In this document: piece after piece, positions 61,126-64,000 of the stretch | Layout: the number at the start of each line of letters is the position of its first letter | Position numbering within the stretch: the first letter of the stretch is position 1 | Assembly: GCA_002402105.1 (NCBI GenBank) | Contig: NVVD01000015.1 | Span: 6,724 to 70,723 of the forward strand | Direction of reading: 5' to 3' | DNA length: 64,000 nt | Source: Candidatus Cloacimonadota bacterium | Lineage (GTDB): Bacteria; Muiribacteriota; UBA6191 | Translations under genes and position numbers: made by a program | The notes under the pieces: model-generated | Database searches by the model: none | Told to the model about the DNA's origin: nothing | Seen by the model: the letters and a program-made list of their open reading frames with translations, nothing else

Positions 61126-63156
61126 ATGATGATAGAAGATGCATTTTCGGATAATTTTACTTTATTTGTTCTAGCTGTATCTATTGTACTTAGTTTTGTA
61201 CTTAGAAGACTTATTGATGAGATTCAATTAATAAAAGAGTCTTATTCAAAAGATTTAATTTTATTTACTGAAAAAATTGTAGAAGAGCATCCTTCTTTAG
61301 AGCACTTTTATCAATTAGCTTTATTGTTTTATAAAAATAAAAACTATACAAAAACAGATGAGTATTTAAAAAAGTTAATCGGAGAAGGGGTTTTTGAAAG
61401 AGAAGCTAAATTTTATTTAATTTTAACTTTGGTTGAATTAGGCAAACAAGAAGAAGCCAAAAACTATTTTTCTTCTTTAGATTTGAGTTTATATTCAAAA
61501 AGAGAGGTTTTAGAGTTAAAAAAATCTCTTATTAAGACCAGAAATATTTTAGAGTTAAAAGAGTGGTTATTGAATGTTTTATTAACTAGGGTTCCCCTTC
61601 AGTTATCTTACTCAAAAGACTTGTCCTTTAGTAAAGAGATTAAAATTATTGCTGCTTTACCAACTAGATATACAAAAACAACTTTAAAATTTCAAAATAT
61701 AGATTCATATATTTTTGAAACAAAAGATCAACATTTAAACCGTAATGTAGAGCTTTGGGTGTTTAAATCAGAAGACTTAAATAAAGATGAAAACATTTTT
61801 TTAGAATTGCCTAAAACTTTAGCAAACTTACATTCAAGGTCTTTTCCTGAGGTTTATGACTTACAGCAGGGTAGTTTGGTTTTTTATAGTAAAGAAAAGT
61901 TTGAAGGAGATCATTTTTTTGAATACATTAATAAGCTAGAAACAAAAAAGAAGTTTGCAGAGTGCTTTTCACTATGGATTTCATTATTTACTCAACTAGA
62001 GTTTTTGTATTTAAATCAATTGACTCTAAAAAAAATGGATTATACTCAAATAGGTTTTCATTCAAGAAAAGAATGTATCTTTATTTTTCAAAGTTTAGTT
62101 ATATATGAAGAAGAAGCTAGTTTAGGTATTTTATCGAAAATACAAGAATCTTTTATATTATATATACAAAAACTTTTAGAAAAGTTTTCTTTAGATTTTG
62201 AAGTAATAGAGATGTTTTTAAGAAGTTTTGAGTTTAATCATTGTTCTTTAAAAGAAAGTATTCATTTAATAGAAAACCTATTGCAAGAATATCTTAAAGA
62301 GTCTCGTTTAGATATAAATGATTTATTAAAACAATTGGACTTATTAGAAGAGATTCATCGTTCATGTATTCATGGTTTAAAGGGGAAGTTTTCGGTTTAT
62401 CAACGCTATTTATATGATCAAAAAAAATTATTAAAAACTTTTTTTAGAGATTTAAACATAGATGATGTTAATGTTAAAATGAAATATTTAGTGAAAAAAA
62501 AAGAAGATTTAATGAGCTTGCCAAAATTGCAGGTTTTTTCATTAACAGAAGAGATATTGGCTGTTGACTTTGAAAAAGTTTTATTAAAGATGTTTCAATA
62601 TAAAAATGAATTAGGTAGTTTAGATGGGGATAAAAATGCAGAATTTTTTTTACAGACTCAATCTTCTTTTTTTACAAAATTAAGTAACTCTTGTTCAAAG
62701 TTTTTAAAAGACCATGAATATGATTTAGAAGAGGGTATTTTGTCTTTTATTAAATCAAATACAGAGAAAGATAATATTGATATAAGTATTGACTCACAGT
62801 TAATTTCAAAAAAAATACGTGTTGTACATAAAGCACAATTTGAAAAAGAAATTTATTTATTATTTGAAAATGCAGTTAATAACTCATTTGAGGCAGGTTC
62901 AAAAAGTGTTTCATTTTTTTTGTTGAAAAAGTCATCACAAGAAATTAGGCTTGAAATTATAGATGATGGCCCAGGGATTAGTGAAAATATATTAAAAGAA
63001 TTAAATCAAGGGTTTTCACATGGATTGAGTATAGGTGGTACCGGTTTAATGGCGATGAAAAACTCTTGTAATATAATTGGTGCACAACTAGAATTAAAAA
63101 ATCTAGAAGAAAGCGGTTTTTCATTATCTATTGATTTACCATCTTTTAGAAATTAG
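61126..63156 (+). CDS. Atypical sensor histidine kinase with TPR-like region
   Basis: A 676-residue protein with one N-terminal membrane segment (LFVLAVSIVLSFVLRRLI), a TPR-like part (about 45-130), a long middle region and a C-terminal ATPase. IHRSCIHGLKGKFSVYQRYL contains the candidate phospho-acceptor His near 416 in an H-x-L-K context. The ATPase shows LFENAVNNSFEAG, DDGPGIS and GTGLMAMKNSC. No periplasmic sensor is visible. It directly precedes a sigma-54 response regulator, its likely partner. Confidence 0.8.
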   Translation: MMIEDAFSDNFTLFVLAVSIVLSFVLRRLIDEIQLIKESYSKDLILFTEKIVEEHPSLEHFYQLALLFYKNKNYTKTDEYLKKLIGEGVFEREAKFYLILTLVELGKQEEAKNYFSSLDLSLYSKREVLELKKSLIKTRNILELKEWLLNVLLTRVPLQLSYSKDLSFSKEIKIIAALPTRYTKTTLKFQNIDSYIFETKDQHLNRNVELWVFKSEDLNKDENIFLELPKTLANLHSRSFPEVYDLQQGSLVFYSKEKFEGDHFFEYINKLETKKKFAECFSLWISLFTQLEFLYLNQLTLKKMDYTQIGFHSRKECIFIFQSLVIYEEEASLGILSKIQESFILYIQKLLEKFSLDFEVIEMFLRSFEFNHCSLKESIHLIENLLQEYLKESRLDINDLLKQLDLLEEIHRSCIHGLKGKFSVYQRYLYDQKKLLKTFFRDLNIDDVNVKMKYLVKKKEDLMSLPKLQVFSLTEEILAVDFEKVLLKMFQYKNELGSLDGDKNAEFFLQTQSSFFTKLSNSCSKFLKDHEYDLEEGILSFIKSNTEKDNIDISIDSQLISKKIRVVHKAQFEKEIYLLFENAVNNSFEAGSKSVSFFLLKKSSQEIRLEIIDDGPGISENILKELNQGFSHGLSIGGTGLMAMKNSCNIIGAQLELKNLEESGFSLSIDLPSFRN

Positions 63157-63174
63157 AAATTATTTGGGGAAATT

Positions 63175-64000
63175 ATGATACAAGTTTTAGTTGTTGAAGA
63201 TGATGAAAATTATAGTTACGAAATCTCAGAAGAACTCGAAGAAAAATTTAAAAATATATGCAATTTTTCATATGCAAAAAACTTAGATGAAGCAAAAGAA
63301 ATCATTAAATTTAAAAGTATAAACTTAATGATTATGGATATTATATTTCCATTACATTCAGGAGATATTAGTGAGGTTGATTATAAAGCAGGTGTTAAGC
63401 TATTAGACTTTAGTATAGAAAATAGTTTTAAAGGTAGCATATTGGTTTTATCATCACAAAATAAATCATTTGCCGTAGATTTATTGATTAAATATAAAAA
63501 TGTAAAAGATTATGCTTTTAAGGACTCTCCTTGGATAGAAATTTTTTATAAGGTGCAAAAGCAAATTGATTTCATACAAGAAAAACAGGTATTATTATCT
63601 CAGGTTGCAGAGAGGTTTCCTTTTATTGGTAAATCAAAGGCTTTAGACAAAATAAAATTAATAGCTAAAAAAACGGCAAACTTAGATTCGACAATTTTAA
63701 TTACAGGGCCATCTGGTGTTGGTAAAGAAGTTACTGCTAGACATTTTCATAGTGTATCTAATCGCTCTTTAGGAGCTTTTATTGTTGTAAATTGTGCTGC
63801 TGTTCCTGAAAACTTATTTGAGAGTATTTTGTTTGGACATAAAAAGGGTTCATTTACAGGTGCAAGCGAAGATCAGATAGGTCAATTTGAGGCAGCTGAT
63901 AAAGGAACAATTTTTTTAGATGAAATTGGTGAGTTGCCTTTGATGATGCAAGCAAAACTTTTACGAGTTTTACAAGAAAAAAGAGTGACTAAAGTCGGAG
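63175..64000 (+). CDS. Sigma-54-dependent response regulator (partial)
   Basis: The first 275 residues of an NtrC-like regulator, cut by the window edge. The receiver (1-125) has VVEDDENY, the phospho-acceptor Asp in LMIMDIIFP and Lys in FKDSP. The AAA+ domain has Walker A GPSGVGKE, HKKGSFTGAS as the sigma-54-contacting loop (Ser in place of Ala of the usual GAFTGA), and FLDEIGELP. GGGGAAATT precedes ATG 63175. It activates sigma-54 promoters, probably under control of the kinase just upstream. The C-terminal DNA-binding part is not visible. Confidence 0.92.
   Translation, partial: MIQVLVVEDDENYSYEISEELEEKFKNICNFSYAKNLDEAKEIIKFKSINLMIMDIIFPLHSGDISEVDYKAGVKLLDFSIENSFKGSILVLSSQNKSFAVDLLIKYKNVKDYAFKDSPWIEIFYKVQKQIDFIQEKQVLLSQVAERFPFIGKSKALDKIKLIAKKTANLDSTILITGPSGVGKEVTARHFHSVSNRSLGAFIVVNCAAVPENLFESILFGHKKGSFTGASEDQIGQFEAADKGTIFLDEIGELPLMMQAKLLRVLQEKRVTKVG

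Overview
The window comes from an AT-rich diderm bacterium. The envelope genes (an LptD/OstA-like barrel, a Wza-type SLBB export protein, other outer-membrane barrels), PilT, FliG, a sigma-54 response regulator, the futalosine menaquinone enzyme MqnA and a bacterial microcompartment (BMC) locus point to a free-living, motile Gram-negative organism. I cannot assign a phylum; an uncultivated lineage is plausible, and Margulisbacteria is only a guess. Genes use standard stop codons and often overlap by ATGA.

Positions 1-16369 are the right-hand part of an integrated mobile element. The boundary is marked by a tyrosine integrase (14966-15991) followed by an orphan 3' half of a tRNA gene (16328-16369), the expected footprint of integration into a tRNA gene. 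From left to right the element carries: a defence-like island (class III cyclase-like protein with an ImmA/IrrE protease; a HEPN-like protein; a three-gene ABC-3C system with SMEK protein, small middle component and DUF2326-type ATPase); small ribbon-helix-helix and excisionase-like genes; a GNAT-ASCH cassette between perfect 26-bp inverted repeats; a tandemly duplicated unit of XRE repressor, structured leader and replication-initiator-like gene; a second tyrosine recombinase; several very small genes with paired leader repeats; and, just before the integrase, a candidate type I toxin-antitoxin locus.

From 16.4 kb the window looks chromosomal. 16.7-31.3 kb holds a six-SLBB export protein, HemW, a TPR membrane protein, an RpiB-upp-metK operon, two exported proteins, a structured RNA candidate, and a compact BMC operon (BMC-H shell, two BMC-P vertex proteins, CoA-acylating aldehyde dehydrogenase, RpiB-like isomerase, Nudix hydrolase). 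A small BMC-associated protein lies apart at 19242. 31.4-50.6 kb holds a STAS protein, SecG, a HEAT-PilT fusion, mqnA, two glycosyltransferases, an HtrA protease, a hybrid histidine kinase, a B12-domain protein without a radical SAM core, and a potassium channel/cNMP-binding pair. 50.7-64 kb holds the SRP RNA gene, dnaN, a HEAT-adenine phosphoribosyltransferase fusion, a LptD-like protein, fliG, infA, tilS and a two-component pair whose regulator runs off the window.

The most unusual features are: the duplicated replication-initiator leader, in which a short ORF overlaps the initiator start by ATGA and two interleaved helices (A-B-A'-B') persist despite sequence divergence, resembling plasmid leader-peptide/pseudoknot control; the cyclase-protease pair; the inverted-repeat GNAT-ASCH cassette; and the integrase-adjacent toxin locus. 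All functional statements are inferred from sequence features alone.
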